DNA of 64,000 bases from Comamonas composti DSM 21721 (GTDB lineage: Bacteria; Pseudomonadota; Gammaproteobacteria; Burkholderiales; Burkholderiaceae_C), in contig NZ_AUCQ01000028.1 in NCBI RefSeq assembly GCF_000429845.1, positions 1-64,000 of the forward strand. The letters are read 5' to 3'. The position numbers and the translations under genes are program-made. The notes under the pieces are model-generated. The model searched no databases. It saw only the letters and a list, made by a program, of their open reading frames with translations, and was not told the origin of the DNA. This document shows positions 53,860 to 62,646 of the stretch, piece after piece. Position 1 is the stretch's first letter. The number at the start of each line of letters is the position of its first letter.

Positions 53860-54678
53860 ATGCTGATGTATCCCCAGATCAATCCCGTGGCCCTGCAGAT
53901 CGGCCCCGTGTCCGTGCATTGGTACGGGCTGACCTATCTGGCCGCTTTCGGCCTTTTTTTATGGCTGGGCACCTTGCGCCTCAAGCATCCGCCCTTCTCG
54001 CGCATGAGCGCCGACAGGGCCTGGACACGCAAGGACGTGGAGGACATCTTGTTCCTGGGCGTGCTCGGCGTGGTCGTGGGGGGACGCCTGGGCTATTGCC
54101 TGTTCTACAAGCCAGGCTACTACCTGAGCCACCCGCTGGAAATTTTCTTCGTCTGGCAAGGCGGCATGAGCTTTCACGGAGGACTCGTGGGCGTGGTCGC
54201 CTCCATGCTGTGGTTTGCGCGCTCGCGTGCCCGGCACTGGCTGGAAGTGGCCGACTTCGTGGCGCCCTGTGTTCCCACGGGTCTGGCTGCAGGGCGCGTT
54301 GGCAACTTCATCAACGGCGAGCTCTGGGGGCGGTTTGCAAGTCCCGAGCTGCCCTGGGCCATGGTCTTTCCGCAAAGTGGCTCCATGCAGCCGCGTCACC
54401 CTTCGCAGATCTACCAGTTCCTGCTCGAAGGCCTGCTGCTGTTCGTGCTGCTGTGGTTGTATGCAAGAAAAGAGCACAAGCGGGGCCAGGTCGCCGCCGT
54501 CTTTCTCATGGGCTATGGCCTGCTGCGCTTCGTGGCCGAGTACTTTCGCGAACCGGATGATTTTCTGGGCCTGCTGTCTCTGGGCATGAGCATGGGACAG
54601 TGGCTCTGCGTGCCCATGGTCTTGTTTGGCATGGGACTTTGGGCCTGGGCCGAAAAACAGCCTCAGACCCCGCATTGA
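53860..54678 (+). CDS. lgt: Prolipoprotein diacylglyceryl transferase
   Basis: A 272-residue integral membrane enzyme (about seven helices) that attaches diacylglycerol to the lipobox Cys of prolipoproteins. The Lgt signature [14 protein letters not shown] is near residue 147, with the essential HGG motif in [11 protein letters not shown] near 107 and RHPSQIYQ near 185. Start at 53860 or 53866. A strong terminator follows 64 bp beyond the stop. Confidence 0.95.
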   Translation: MLMYPQINPVALQIGPVSVHWYGLTYLAAFGLFLWLGTLRLKHPPFSRMSADRAWTRKDVEDILFLGVLGVVVGGRLGYCLFYKPGYYLSHPLEIFFVWQGGMSFHGGLVGVVASMLWFARSRARHWLEVADFVAPCVPTGLAAGRVGNFINGELWGRFASPELPWAMVFPQSGSMQPRHPSQIYQFLLEGLLLFVLLWLYARKEHKRGQVAAVFLMGYGLLRFVAEYFREPDDFLGLLSLGMSMGQWLCVPMVLFGMGLWAWAEKQPQTPH

Positions 54679-54741
54679 AAACACAGAGAAACCCTGTGCA
54701 GCGCTTGCCTGGCAAGCGCATGAACTACTTTTTTCATAGCA

Positions 54742-54771
54742 GCGTCCTGGCCTGGCCAGGACGCTTTTTTT
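54742..54771 (+). terminator. Rho-independent terminator after lgt
   Basis: GCGTCCTGGCC and GGCCAGGACGC (54742-54764) form a near-perfect stem with a minimal loop, followed by seven T residues (54765-54771). Confidence 0.88.
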
Positions 54772-54806
54772 ACGGGTAAATCAGGAGGATTTTTTTCGCC
54801 TCCATC

Positions 54807-54834
54807 TTGCAAAAATTCGACCTCACTTCATAAT
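54807..54834 (+). promoter_or_regulatory. Candidate promoter of the malonate operon
   Basis: TTGCAA (54807-54812) and CATAAT (54829-54834) are spaced by 16 bp, with about 125 bp to the GntR start. Boxes are recognised by eye in an AT-richer stretch after the lgt terminator. The GntR regulator probably binds nearby; I see no clear operator. Confidence 0.35.
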
Positions 54835-54959
54835 TACAGGAAATAATGGCAAAAGAAATGTCATTCAATGCTTTTGCCTTGATTTCAGTGCAAATGGCGA
54901 CGTGGAAGATTTGAGCTGGCTCACCTCTACTTCTATCTGTTGATGATCGACCTGCCCTC

Positions 54960-55628
54960 ATGCGCCCGGTAAACCAATCCCTGCACGACGAGGTCGCAGC
55001 CCGGCTGCGAACCCAGATTTTCGAGGGCTGGCTGGAGCCTGGCAGCTTCGTGGACGAGCCGGTTCTGTGCGAGCGCCTGGCTATATCGCGCACGCCGTTG
55101 CGCGAGGCTCTGAAGGTGCTGGTCGCCGAAGGATTGCTGCGCCACGAGCCGCGCCGGGGGTGCTTTGTGAGCGAAGTCACGGAGCGCGATCTGGACGAAA
55201 TCTTTCCCGTCATTGCCTTGCTCGAAGGCCGAGCGGCCTTTGAGGCCACGAAGCGCGCAGGCGCGGCCGATGTGGCGGCTCTCGAGGTGCTGCATGAACG
55301 TCTGGTACGCCATGCGCAGCAAGGCTCGATTACCGAGTATTACGAAGTCAACCGCACCATCCACGAGGCCTTGATCACGCTGGCCGACAATCGCTGGCTG
55401 GCCCAGGTCATCGGCGGGCTGCGCAGAATTTTGCTGCTGGCCCGGTTGCGCCAGTTGCATGCTCCGGGCCGCCTCCAGGCAAGTCTGGCCGAGCACCTGC
55501 AGGTGTTCGCAGCGCTCAAGCAGCGTGATGCCCAGGCGGCCGATGCCGCCATGCAAAACCATCTTCTGCGCCAGCGCGAGGCGCTGAGCGAAGTTGCCCG
55601 CAACCACCAATCCCGTATCTCGCCATGA
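54960..55628 (+). CDS. GntR/FadR-family regulator of the malonate operon
   Basis: A 222-residue GntR regulator: winged helix (about residues 5-70; CERLAISRTPLREALKVLVAEGLL) and an FCD effector domain (about 80-215) with His residues in HEALITLADNR and RQLHAPGR that could bind a metal and ligand. It overlaps the malonyl-CoA decarboxylase gene by 4 bp (ATGA), so it is part of the operon. By position it corresponds to MatR, which responds to malonate in rhizobia. Confidence 0.88.
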   Translation: MRPVNQSLHDEVAARLRTQIFEGWLEPGSFVDEPVLCERLAISRTPLREALKVLVAEGLLRHEPRRGCFVSEVTERDLDEIFPVIALLEGRAAFEATKRAGAADVAALEVLHERLVRHAQQGSITEYYEVNRTIHEALITLADNRWLAQVIGGLRRILLLARLRQLHAPGRLQASLAEHLQVFAALKQRDAQAADAAMQNHLLRQREALSEVARNHQSRISP

Positions 55629-57076
55629 ATACCGCCAGCTCCTGGATTTCGCGCAGCGTCTCCCGCCTGCGCAGCACCGATACGCCTGCCGATGAGAAAG
55701 TCGCCCCCAAGCCGCAGGCGCCGCGGAGCACCCAGCAGCGCCTGGATGCCACGCTGCGCCGTGGTCAGGAAGCCCTGGCGCCGCGTGCCCTGCGTCGGCT
55801 GCTGAATGATCTTCAGGCCGTGGCCGCACCGGAGGTCAGCGAACTCGAAGGCGGGCGCAGTGCCGAGCTCTTGATTGCCTGGTATGCCAAGGCCGAGCCC
55901 GAGCAGCGGCGAGATCTGTGGCTGCTGATGTGCGAGCAATTCATGCCGGATGCTGAGCGCATGCGCACGGCACGCGAGCGCTATGAGGCAGCAGCGGGCA
56001 CATCCGAACAGGGCCAGGCCGAGATCGGCCTGCGCCGCGCCATGGTATCGCCGCGTACACGCTTGCTGCAGCGCTTTGCCGTGCCTCAGGGTGGCATGCG
56101 CTTTCTGGTCGACATGCGGGCCGAATTGCTGCGCGAGCTCAAGACCGACAAACGCCTGCTGGCGCTGGACGCCGAACTCGAGCATTTGTTCTCCACATGG
56201 TTCGATGTGGCCTTTCTGGAGCTTCGCCGCCTGTCCTGGGACTCGCCGGCTTCTTTGATTGAAAAGCTCATCAAGTACGAGGCCGTGCACGATATCCGCA
56301 GTTGGTCCGATCTCAAGAACCGGCTGGACAGTGACCGGCGCTGCTATGGCTTTTTTCATCCCAACCTGCCCAACGAGCCGCTGATCTTTGTCGAGGTCGC
56401 ACTGGAGGACAGGATCTCTGAGTCCATCACGCCCTTGCTGGACGAGTCCGCCGCGCCTGCGGACCTGGCCAAGGCCACGACCGCAATCTTCTATTCCATC
56501 AGCAACACCCAGACTGGCTTGCGTGGCGTGAGCTTTGGCAACTCCTTGATCAAGCATGTGGTGGAGACCTTGAAGAAAGAATTTCCCAAACTGCGCGTGT
56601 TTGCAACCTTGTCGCCCATTCCGGGCTTTCGATCCTGGCTGGGCAAGAACCTGGCGCATTGCCTAGACCGTCTTGCAGACAAGCAGCTTGGCGAGCTGGC
56701 ACGGCTGCTTGCGGCCGACGCAGGCAACCGCAAGGAGCTTGCAGCCCAGGTGATGCAGGCCGCAGACAAGGCTTTGGAGTGGGAGTCCAAATCGCCGCTG
56801 CGCCAGTTGCTGCTGCAATGTGCCGCCCAGTATCTGGGCCGGGGCCTGCAGGAAGGGCGTCCGCTGGACCCCGTGGCCCGCTTTCACCTCGGCAATGGCG
56901 CACGTGTGGAGCGTCTGAACTGGGCAGGCGACCCCTCGCCCAAGGGGCTGAAGCAGTCATGCGGCCTCATGGTCAACTACCTCTACGACCTCAAGCGTCT
57001 GGACAAGCACCGCAGCCAGCTCGCCCAGGGACAGGTGCCGGTGTCCACGGAGATAGAAGGTCTCTGTCTCGACTGA
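55625..57076 (+). CDS. matA: Malonyl-CoA decarboxylase
   Basis: A 483-residue malonyl-CoA decarboxylase (MCD family, GNAT-like catalytic fold) that converts malonyl-CoA to acetyl-CoA and CO2. Family motifs: SSWDSP-like WDSPASLIEKLIKYEAVH near residue 215, CYGFFHPNLPNEPLIFVEVAL near 240, STPQTGL-like NTQTGLRGVSFGNSLIK near 295, with catalytic Ser and Glu expected in the middle and His near FHLGNGARVERLNW in the C-terminal part. Cytosolic. It follows the GntR gene and precedes the Bug receptor. Confidence 0.93.
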   Translation: MNTASSWISRSVSRLRSTDTPADEKVAPKPQAPRSTQQRLDATLRRGQEALAPRALRRLLNDLQAVAAPEVSELEGGRSAELLIAWYAKAEPEQRRDLWLLMCEQFMPDAERMRTARERYEAAAGTSEQGQAEIGLRRAMVSPRTRLLQRFAVPQGGMRFLVDMRAELLRELKTDKRLLALDAELEHLFSTWFDVAFLELRRLSWDSPASLIEKLIKYEAVHDIRSWSDLKNRLDSDRRCYGFFHPNLPNEPLIFVEVALEDRISESITPLLDESAAPADLAKATTAIFYSISNTQTGLRGVSFGNSLIKHVVETLKKEFPKLRVFATLSPIPGFRSWLGKNLAHCLDRLADKQLGELARLLAADAGNRKELAAQVMQAADKALEWESKSPLRQLLLQCAAQYLGRGLQEGRPLDPVARFHLGNGARVERLNWAGDPSPKGLKQSCGLMVNYLYDLKRLDKHRSQLAQGQVPVSTEIEGLCLD

Positions 57077-57135
57077 ACTGGTCCTGAAGAATGCAGATTG
57101 CGCTTTTCATTACAACCATAACCACAGGAGGCAAG

Positions 57136-58134
57136 ATGAAAAACACAGGTATGCAAAGACGAACGCTGCTCAAGAGCATGGCGGGCCTGGGGGCCAGCCT
57201 GGGGCTGGCGCCGGGCCTGCTTCAGGCGCAGACCGCCTGGCCCGCCAAGCCGGTCAATCTGGTCGTCCCCTTTCCCGCAGGAGGAGGAACAGATGCCTTT
57301 GCGCGCCCCCTGGCCGCGCAGTTCGCCAAATCCACGGGCAAGCCGCTGATCATCGACAACCGTGGTGGTGCGGGCGGCACGCTGGGGGCCAGTTATGCAG
57401 CCAAGGCCCATGGCGACGGCTATATGCTGCTCATGGGCGGCACCCACCATGTGATTGCACCGTCCATGTATCCCAAGCTCGATTACGACCTTGAGAAGGA
57501 CTTTATCCCCCTGGCCTTGCTGGCCAGCGTACCCCAGGTCCTGGTGGTCAATCCGCGCAAGGTCACGGCCGGCAACATCCGGCAGTTGCTGGAGTTCCTC
57601 AAGGCCAATCCAGGCAAGCTCAATTACGGCTCGGCAGGCACTGGCAGCTCCCACCATCTCGCGGGCGAGCTGTTCAAGATGCAGACCGGGACCTTCATCA
57701 CCCATATTCCTTATCGCGGCGCAGGCCCGGCCCTGCAGGACCTGATAGGTGGCAATGTGGACATGATGTTCGACGGACTGGGCTCCTCGGCTGGCCACAT
57801 CAAGGGCAAGCGCATCAAGGCTTTGATGGTCTCAGGCAGCAGTCGCAACAGCGCCTTCCCCGACGTGCCCTGCGCGGCCGAGGCGGGTCTGCCCGACTAC
57901 ACTGTGTCCACCTGGTACGGGCTCTGGGCGCCCAAGGGCACACCGGCGGACCTGCAGGCGCGCATCGCAGAAGAAGTGCGCAAGCTGGGCTCGGCCGAGG
58001 AGATCAAGAGCATCTGGGCCGGCAACGGAGCCGAGTTCGGCAGCATGGGCCAGCCCCAGTTCGCGGCCTTTGTCTCGGCCGAGATCAAGCGCTGGGCTCA
58101 GGTGGTCCAGGCTTCGGGCGCCAGGCTCGAATAG
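57136..58134 (+). CDS. Bug/TctC-family solute receptor, probably malonate uptake
   Basis: A 332-residue periplasmic receptor. The Tat-like/Sec signal MQRRTLLKSMAGLGASLG ends near LQAQ. The ligand-binding hallmark NLVVPFPAGGGTDAFARP and LNYGSAGTGSSHHLAGELFK follow. AGGAGG precedes the ATG at 57136. Inside a malonate operon it probably binds malonate for a tripartite transporter encoded elsewhere, in place of MatC or MadLM; this is inference from position. Confidence 0.87.
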   Translation: MKNTGMQRRTLLKSMAGLGASLGLAPGLLQAQTAWPAKPVNLVVPFPAGGGTDAFARPLAAQFAKSTGKPLIIDNRGGAGGTLGASYAAKAHGDGYMLLMGGTHHVIAPSMYPKLDYDLEKDFIPLALLASVPQVLVVNPRKVTAGNIRQLLEFLKANPGKLNYGSAGTGSSHHLAGELFKMQTGTFITHIPYRGAGPALQDLIGGNVDMMFDGLGSSAGHIKGKRIKALMVSGSSRNSAFPDVPCAAEAGLPDYTVSTWYGLWAPKGTPADLQARIAEEVRKLGSAEEIKSIWAGNGAEFGSMGQPQFAAFVSAEIKRWAQVVQASGARLE

Positions 58135-58187
58135 GCCCGGACAGGCAGCAAAAAATCAATCGTTTCATGAAGAAGAAAGAGAGAGCC

Positions 58188-59003
58188 ATGTCGGCAGAGG
58201 TGGTCACGTATTGGGCTGATGGCATGGGGCAGCAGCATGGTGTGCTGCAGGTCACGCTGCATCACGAGGGGCGCCTGAACGCCATGTCCCGCCCCATGTG
58301 GCGCCAGTTGCGCGCGGTCTTCGAGGATGTGCAGCGGCGCAGCGATGTGCGCTGCGTCATCGTGCAAGGACAGGGTCAGGCTTTCTGCGCAGGCGGGGAC
58401 ATCTCCGAATACCCGGACTTTCGCTTCGACCCGGTGCAACTGCGCGCATTTCATGAAACTGATGTCTGGGGCGGCCTAGCTGCCATGCAGGCCTGCGACG
58501 TACCCATCGTCGCCAGCATCGCCGGTGCCTGCATGGGGGCAGGCGTGGAAATCGCCAGTTGCTGCGACATACGCCTGGCATCGGAGGATGCACGCTTCGG
58601 CGCTCCAATTGCCAGGCTGGGCTTTCCCATGGCCCCGCGCGAGGCTCAGCTTGTTGCCCGGGCCGTCGGCGATCTCACAGCCAGACAAATGCTGCTGGAG
58701 GCAGCGAGCTTCAGTGCCCGGCAAATGCTGGAGCGCGGCTTTCTGAGCCATGTGCTCGCGCCCGAAGAGCTGGCGGCACAAGTGCAGGAGACAGCGCTGC
58801 GCATAGCCGCCCTGGCGCCAGGGGCGGCTCGTCTGAACAAGCAGACCCTGAGGGATTTGCAAAGCGTACACACGAACTCGGCCATGCAGGCACTCGTCGA
58901 TGGCCAGAGCAATCCCTATGGCTATGCCGACAGTCACGAGCATCGCGAAGGCATAGAGGCCTTTATTGCCAAACGCAAACCTGATTTCAAGAACCTGACC
59001 TGA
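58188..59003 (+). CDS. Enoyl-CoA hydratase/isomerase family protein
   Basis: A 271-residue crotonase-fold protein. The oxyanion-hole motifs are QAFCAGGDISEYP near residue 70 and IAGACMGAGVEIASCCDIRLAS near 112. At the position of the classical catalytic Glu pair it has GAPIARLGFPMAP, so not all hydratase residues are clear. It sits between the Bug receptor and matB, 7 bp before matB. A role in malonate use is not obvious; it could handle a side product or another acyl-CoA. Start at 58188 or 58167. Confidence 0.82.
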   Translation: MSAEVVTYWADGMGQQHGVLQVTLHHEGRLNAMSRPMWRQLRAVFEDVQRRSDVRCVIVQGQGQAFCAGGDISEYPDFRFDPVQLRAFHETDVWGGLAAMQACDVPIVASIAGACMGAGVEIASCCDIRLASEDARFGAPIARLGFPMAPREAQLVARAVGDLTARQMLLEAASFSARQMLERGFLSHVLAPEELAAQVQETALRIAALAPGAARLNKQTLRDLQSVHTNSAMQALVDGQSNPYGYADSHEHREGIEAFIAKRKPDFKNLT

Positions 59004-59010
59004 TTCTTTT

Positions 59011-60558
59011 ATGAACTCACAAAATCTTTTTGAAGCACTGCGCGCGGCTTTTCCCGAGGATCTTGACCAGATCGCCATAGAGACGACATCGGCCAGCGGC
59101 GAGCCGCTCCACTACAGCTGGCGCGATCTGGACCGCGCGAGCGCACGCATGGCCAATCTGCTGGCCTCGCTGCAATTACCCGCGGGCAGCCGTATTGCCG
59201 TGCAGGTCGAGAAGTCCGTGGAAGCCGTGATGCTGTACCTGGCCACGCTGCGCGCCGGCCATGTGTTTCTGCCGCTCAATACGGCCTACCAAAGTGCCGA
59301 GATCGAATACTTCATCACCAATGCCGAGCCTGCGGTCGTGGTCTGCACGCCAGCCAACTTCGGCTGGGTGTCGAAGATTGCGTTCACCTCGGGCGTAGGC
59401 CATGTCTACACACTCGGCGATGACCGCACGGGCAGCCTGCTCGAGCGCGCCATGCACCACAGCGACGCCCAGCAATGCGTGGCCAGAAAGGCCGATGACC
59501 TGGCAGCGATTCTCTACACCAGCGGCACGACGGGGCGCAGCAAGGGCGCCATGCTCAGCCATGGCAATCTGCTCTCCAATGCCCAGACTCTCAAGGATTA
59601 CTGGGGCTGGCAGAAAGACGATGTGCTGATCCATGCCCTGCCCATCTTCCATGTGCATGGCCTGTTCGTTGCCCTGCATGGGGCCATGCTCAATGGCAGC
59701 CCCATGATCTGGTTTTCCAGGTTCGAGCCCGGGGCCGTGATCGACAGCATGCAAAGGGCCACGGTATTCATGGGTGTGCCCACGCTGTATGTGCGCATGC
59801 TGGCCGATGCCAGGCTGACGCGAGAAGCCGCAAGCCATATGCGGCTCTTCATCTCCGGCTCGGCCCCGATGCTCGTCGAAACCCATGGCGAGTGGCAGCA
59901 GCGCACGGGCCAGGTGATTCTGGAGCGCTACGGCATGAGCGAGACCATCATGCTGACCTCCAACCCCTATGGCCCTGACAAGCGCCATGACGGCCAGTCC
60001 GAACGCAAAGCGGGCACCGTGGGCTTTGCCCTGCCAGGCGTGGAGGTGCGCATCACGAATGAAGAAGGCCGGGATCTGCCTGTGGGCGAGATCGGAGGCA
60101 TTCAGGTGCGCGGGCCCAACGTGTTTTCCGGCTATTGGCGCATGCCCGAAAAGACCGCCGAAGAGTTCACGGCCGATGGCTGGTTCAAGACCGGCGATCT
60201 GGGCCGCATCGACGAACGCGGCTATGTAAGCATCGTGGGGCGCAGCAAGGACTTGATCATTTCGGGCGGCTACAACGTCTACCCGGCCGAGGTCGAAGGC
60301 TTTATCAACGAGCTGCCCGGAGTGGCCGAGAGCGCACTGGTGGGCGTGCCCCATGCCGACTTCGGCGAGGTCGGCGTGGCCGTGGTCGTGCCCAAACCCG
60401 GTGTCGAACTCGATGCCCAGACCATCATCGGTGCGCTCAAGACCAGGCTGGCAAACTTCAAGATTCCCAAGCGCTGCCTTGTGGTGAGCGAGCTGCCACG
60501 CAACACCATGGGCAAGGTGCAGAAAAACCTGTTGCGCGAGCAATACCGCGAGCATTGA
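59011..60558 (+). CDS. matB: Malonyl-CoA synthetase
   Basis: A 515-residue AMP-forming acyl-CoA ligase of the MatB type. It activates malonate to malonyl-CoA for the decarboxylase. Motifs: AILYTSGTTGRSKGAMLSHG near residue 165 (P-loop), ILERYGMSETIMLTSNP near 305, GWFKTGDLGRID near 390 and the catalytic Lys in PRNTMGKVQKNLLRE near the end. It closes the operon and is followed by a terminator. Confidence 0.93.
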   Translation: MNSQNLFEALRAAFPEDLDQIAIETTSASGEPLHYSWRDLDRASARMANLLASLQLPAGSRIAVQVEKSVEAVMLYLATLRAGHVFLPLNTAYQSAEIEYFITNAEPAVVVCTPANFGWVSKIAFTSGVGHVYTLGDDRTGSLLERAMHHSDAQQCVARKADDLAAILYTSGTTGRSKGAMLSHGNLLSNAQTLKDYWGWQKDDVLIHALPIFHVHGLFVALHGAMLNGSPMIWFSRFEPGAVIDSMQRATVFMGVPTLYVRMLADARLTREAASHMRLFISGSAPMLVETHGEWQQRTGQVILERYGMSETIMLTSNPYGPDKRHDGQSERKAGTVGFALPGVEVRITNEEGRDLPVGEIGGIQVRGPNVFSGYWRMPEKTAEEFTADGWFKTGDLGRIDERGYVSIVGRSKDLIISGGYNVYPAEVEGFINELPGVAESALVGVPHADFGEVGVAVVVPKPGVELDAQTIIGALKTRLANFKIPKRCLVVSELPRNTMGKVQKNLLREQYREH

Positions 60559-60716
60559 CCGGCCTGCGATGGCATCGCCAGGCGCCTCGGCACGCGCCCG
60601 GTGGTTGGTGACCGGCTGGAGCGCAAGCACCTGCATATCTTCAGCACATTCAGTCCACGACGAAGCAAGGGCTGCCCGCGCAGCCACAACCAGCCTGGGA
60701 AGCCATCCCAAACGAC

Positions 60717-60742
60717 AAAGGCAGCCCTCGGGCTGCCTTTTT
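60717..60742 (+). terminator. Rho-independent terminator after matB
   Basis: AAAGGCAGCCC and GGGCTGCCTTT (60717-60740) form a perfect stem around TC, with the T-tract continuing to 60742. On the minus strand it could also end lpdA transcription, though the T-tract there is short. Confidence 0.85.
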
Positions 60743-60772
60743 CTTGGTGCGAGCTCCAGCGCTTTCTAGAGC

Positions 60773-62632
60773 TTACTTGCGCACCGGCGGCACATCCGTG
60801 CAGGAGCCATGCGCCACTTCTGCCGCCATGCCGATGGACTCGCCAAGGGTTGGGTGGGGGTGGATGGTCTTGCCGATGTCCACGGCGTCTGCGCCCATTT
60901 CTATGGCCAGAGCGATCTCGCCAATCATGTCGCCGGCGTGGGTGCCGACAATGCCGCCACCCAGGATCTTGCCGTGGCCATGGGCCTCGGGCGAGTCGTC
61001 GAACAGCAGCTTGGTCACGCCCTCGTCGCGGCCGTTGGCGATGGCGCGGCCGGAGGCGACCCAGGGGAACAGGCCCTTCTTGACCTTGATGCCTTGGGCC
61101 TTGGCCTGGTCTTCGGTCAGGCCCACCCATGCCACTTCGGGGTCGGTATAGGCCACGCTGGGGATGACGCGGGCGTTGAAGGCGGCGGATGCCAGCTCCT
61201 TGTTGCCCTGCAGTTCGCCAGCGATGACTTCGGCCGCCACGTGCGCTTCGTGCACCGCCTTGTGCGCCAGCATGGGCTGGCCCACGATGTCGCCGATGGC
61301 AAAGATGTGGGGCACGTTGGTGCGCATCTGGATGTCGACGTCGATGAAGCCGCGGTCGGTCACGGCCACGCCGGCCTGGTCGGCGCCAATCTTTTTGCCA
61401 TTGGGCGTGCGGCCCACGGCCTGCAGCACCAGGTCATAGGTTTGCGGCTCGGGGGCAGTGCCGCCCTCTTCCGCTGCGGCGAACGTGACCTTGATGCCTT
61501 CGGGCGTGGCTTCGGCACCCACGGTCTTGGTCTTCAACATGATGTTGTCAAAACGCGGGGCGTTCATCTTCTGCCAGATCTTGACCAGGTCACGATCGGC
61601 GCCCTGCATCAGGCCATCCATCATTTCCACCACGTCCAGGCGCGCGCCCAGGGTGGAGTACACCGTGCCCATTTCCAGGCCGATGATGCCGCCGCCCAGA
61701 ATCAGCATGCGCTTGGGCACTTGCTTGAGTTCCAGCGCGCCGGTGGAATCCACCACGCGCGGGTCCTTGGGCATAAAGGGCAGGCGCACGGCCTGCGAGC
61801 CGGCAGCGATGATGGCGTTCTTGAACTGCACCACCTTTTTGCTGCCCGTGCGCTCGGTGCCCTCACCCGTGGTTTCTTCAACCTCGATATGGTGGGCGCC
61901 GACAAAGTTGCCGTAGCCACGCACCACGGTGACCTTGCGCATCTTGGCCATCTGGCCCAGGCCGCCGGTGAGCTTGCCAATCACCTTTTCCTTGTGGGTG
62001 CGCAGCTGGTCGATGTTCACCTCGGGCGCGGCGAACTTGACGCCTGCGACTTCGAGGTGCTTGACCTCATCCATCACCGCCGCCACGTGCAGCAGCGCCT
62101 TCGACGGAATGCAACCCACGTTCAGGCAGACGCCGCCCAGGGTGGCATAGCGCTCGACCAGCACCACCTTCAGGCCCAGATCGGCCGCACGGAAGGCGGC
62201 GGAATAGCCGCCGGGGCCGCCGCCCAGCACCACCACGTCGCAGTCCAGATCGACCGCGCCGCTGAAGTTGCTGGCCACAGGTGCAGCCACCGGCGCTGCT
62301 ACGGCTGCAGGAGCAGCCTGCGCAGGTGCAGCGGGCGCTGCAGCCGCTGCAGTCGGACTTGCCTGTGCTGCGGCCGCAGGGGCCACTGCCTCACCAGCCG
62401 CTTCCAGCGCGATGATGACCGAGCCTTCGGCGACCTTGTCGCCGATCTTGACCTTCACTTCCTTGACCACGCCGGCGTGGCTGGAGGGGATCTCCATGGA
62501 GGCCTTGTCGCTCTCCACGGTGATCAGCGACTGGTCCACAGCCACGGTGTCGCCCACCTTGACCAGCAGTTCGATCACACCCACTTCGGCGAAGTCGCCA
62601 ATGTCGGGGACTTTGATATCAATGATTGCCAT
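60773..62632 (-). CDS. lpdA: Dihydrolipoyl dehydrogenase with N-terminal lipoyl domain (PDH E3)
   Basis: A 619-residue E3 of the pyruvate dehydrogenase complex. Residues 1-80 form a lipoyl domain with the lipoylated Lys in [11 protein letters not shown]; an Ala/Pro linker (about 82-120) follows; then the flavoprotein ([20 protein letters not shown], redox pair in [36 protein letters not shown] with the catalytic His). E3 proteins carrying their own lipoyl domain are known in beta- and some gammaproteobacteria. It follows aceF by 14 bp. Confidence 0.95.
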   Translation of the reverse strand: MAIIDIKVPDIGDFAEVGVIELLVKVGDTVAVDQSLITVESDKASMEIPSSHAGVVKEVKVKIGDKVAEGSVIIALEAAGEAVAPAAAAQASPTAAAAAPAAPAQAAPAAVAAPVAAPVASNFSGAVDLDCDVVVLGGGPGGYSAAFRAADLGLKVVLVERYATLGGVCLNVGCIPSKALLHVAAVMDEVKHLEVAGVKFAAPEVNIDQLRTHKEKVIGKLTGGLGQMAKMRKVTVVRGYGNFVGAHHIEVEETTGEGTERTGSKKVVQFKNAIIAAGSQAVRLPFMPKDPRVVDSTGALELKQVPKRMLILGGGIIGLEMGTVYSTLGARLDVVEMMDGLMQGADRDLVKIWQKMNAPRFDNIMLKTKTVGAEATPEGIKVTFAAAEEGGTAPEPQTYDLVLQAVGRTPNGKKIGADQAGVAVTDRGFIDVDIQMRTNVPHIFAIGDIVGQPMLAHKAVHEAHVAAEVIAGELQGNKELASAAFNARVIPSVAYTDPEVAWVGLTEDQAKAQGIKVKKGLFPWVASGRAIANGRDEGVTKLLFDDSPEAHGHGKILGGGIVGTHAGDMIGEIALAIEMGADAVDIGKTIHPHPTLGESIGMAAEVAHGSCTDVPPVRK

Positions 62633-62646
62633 GTATCAGTCTCCGT

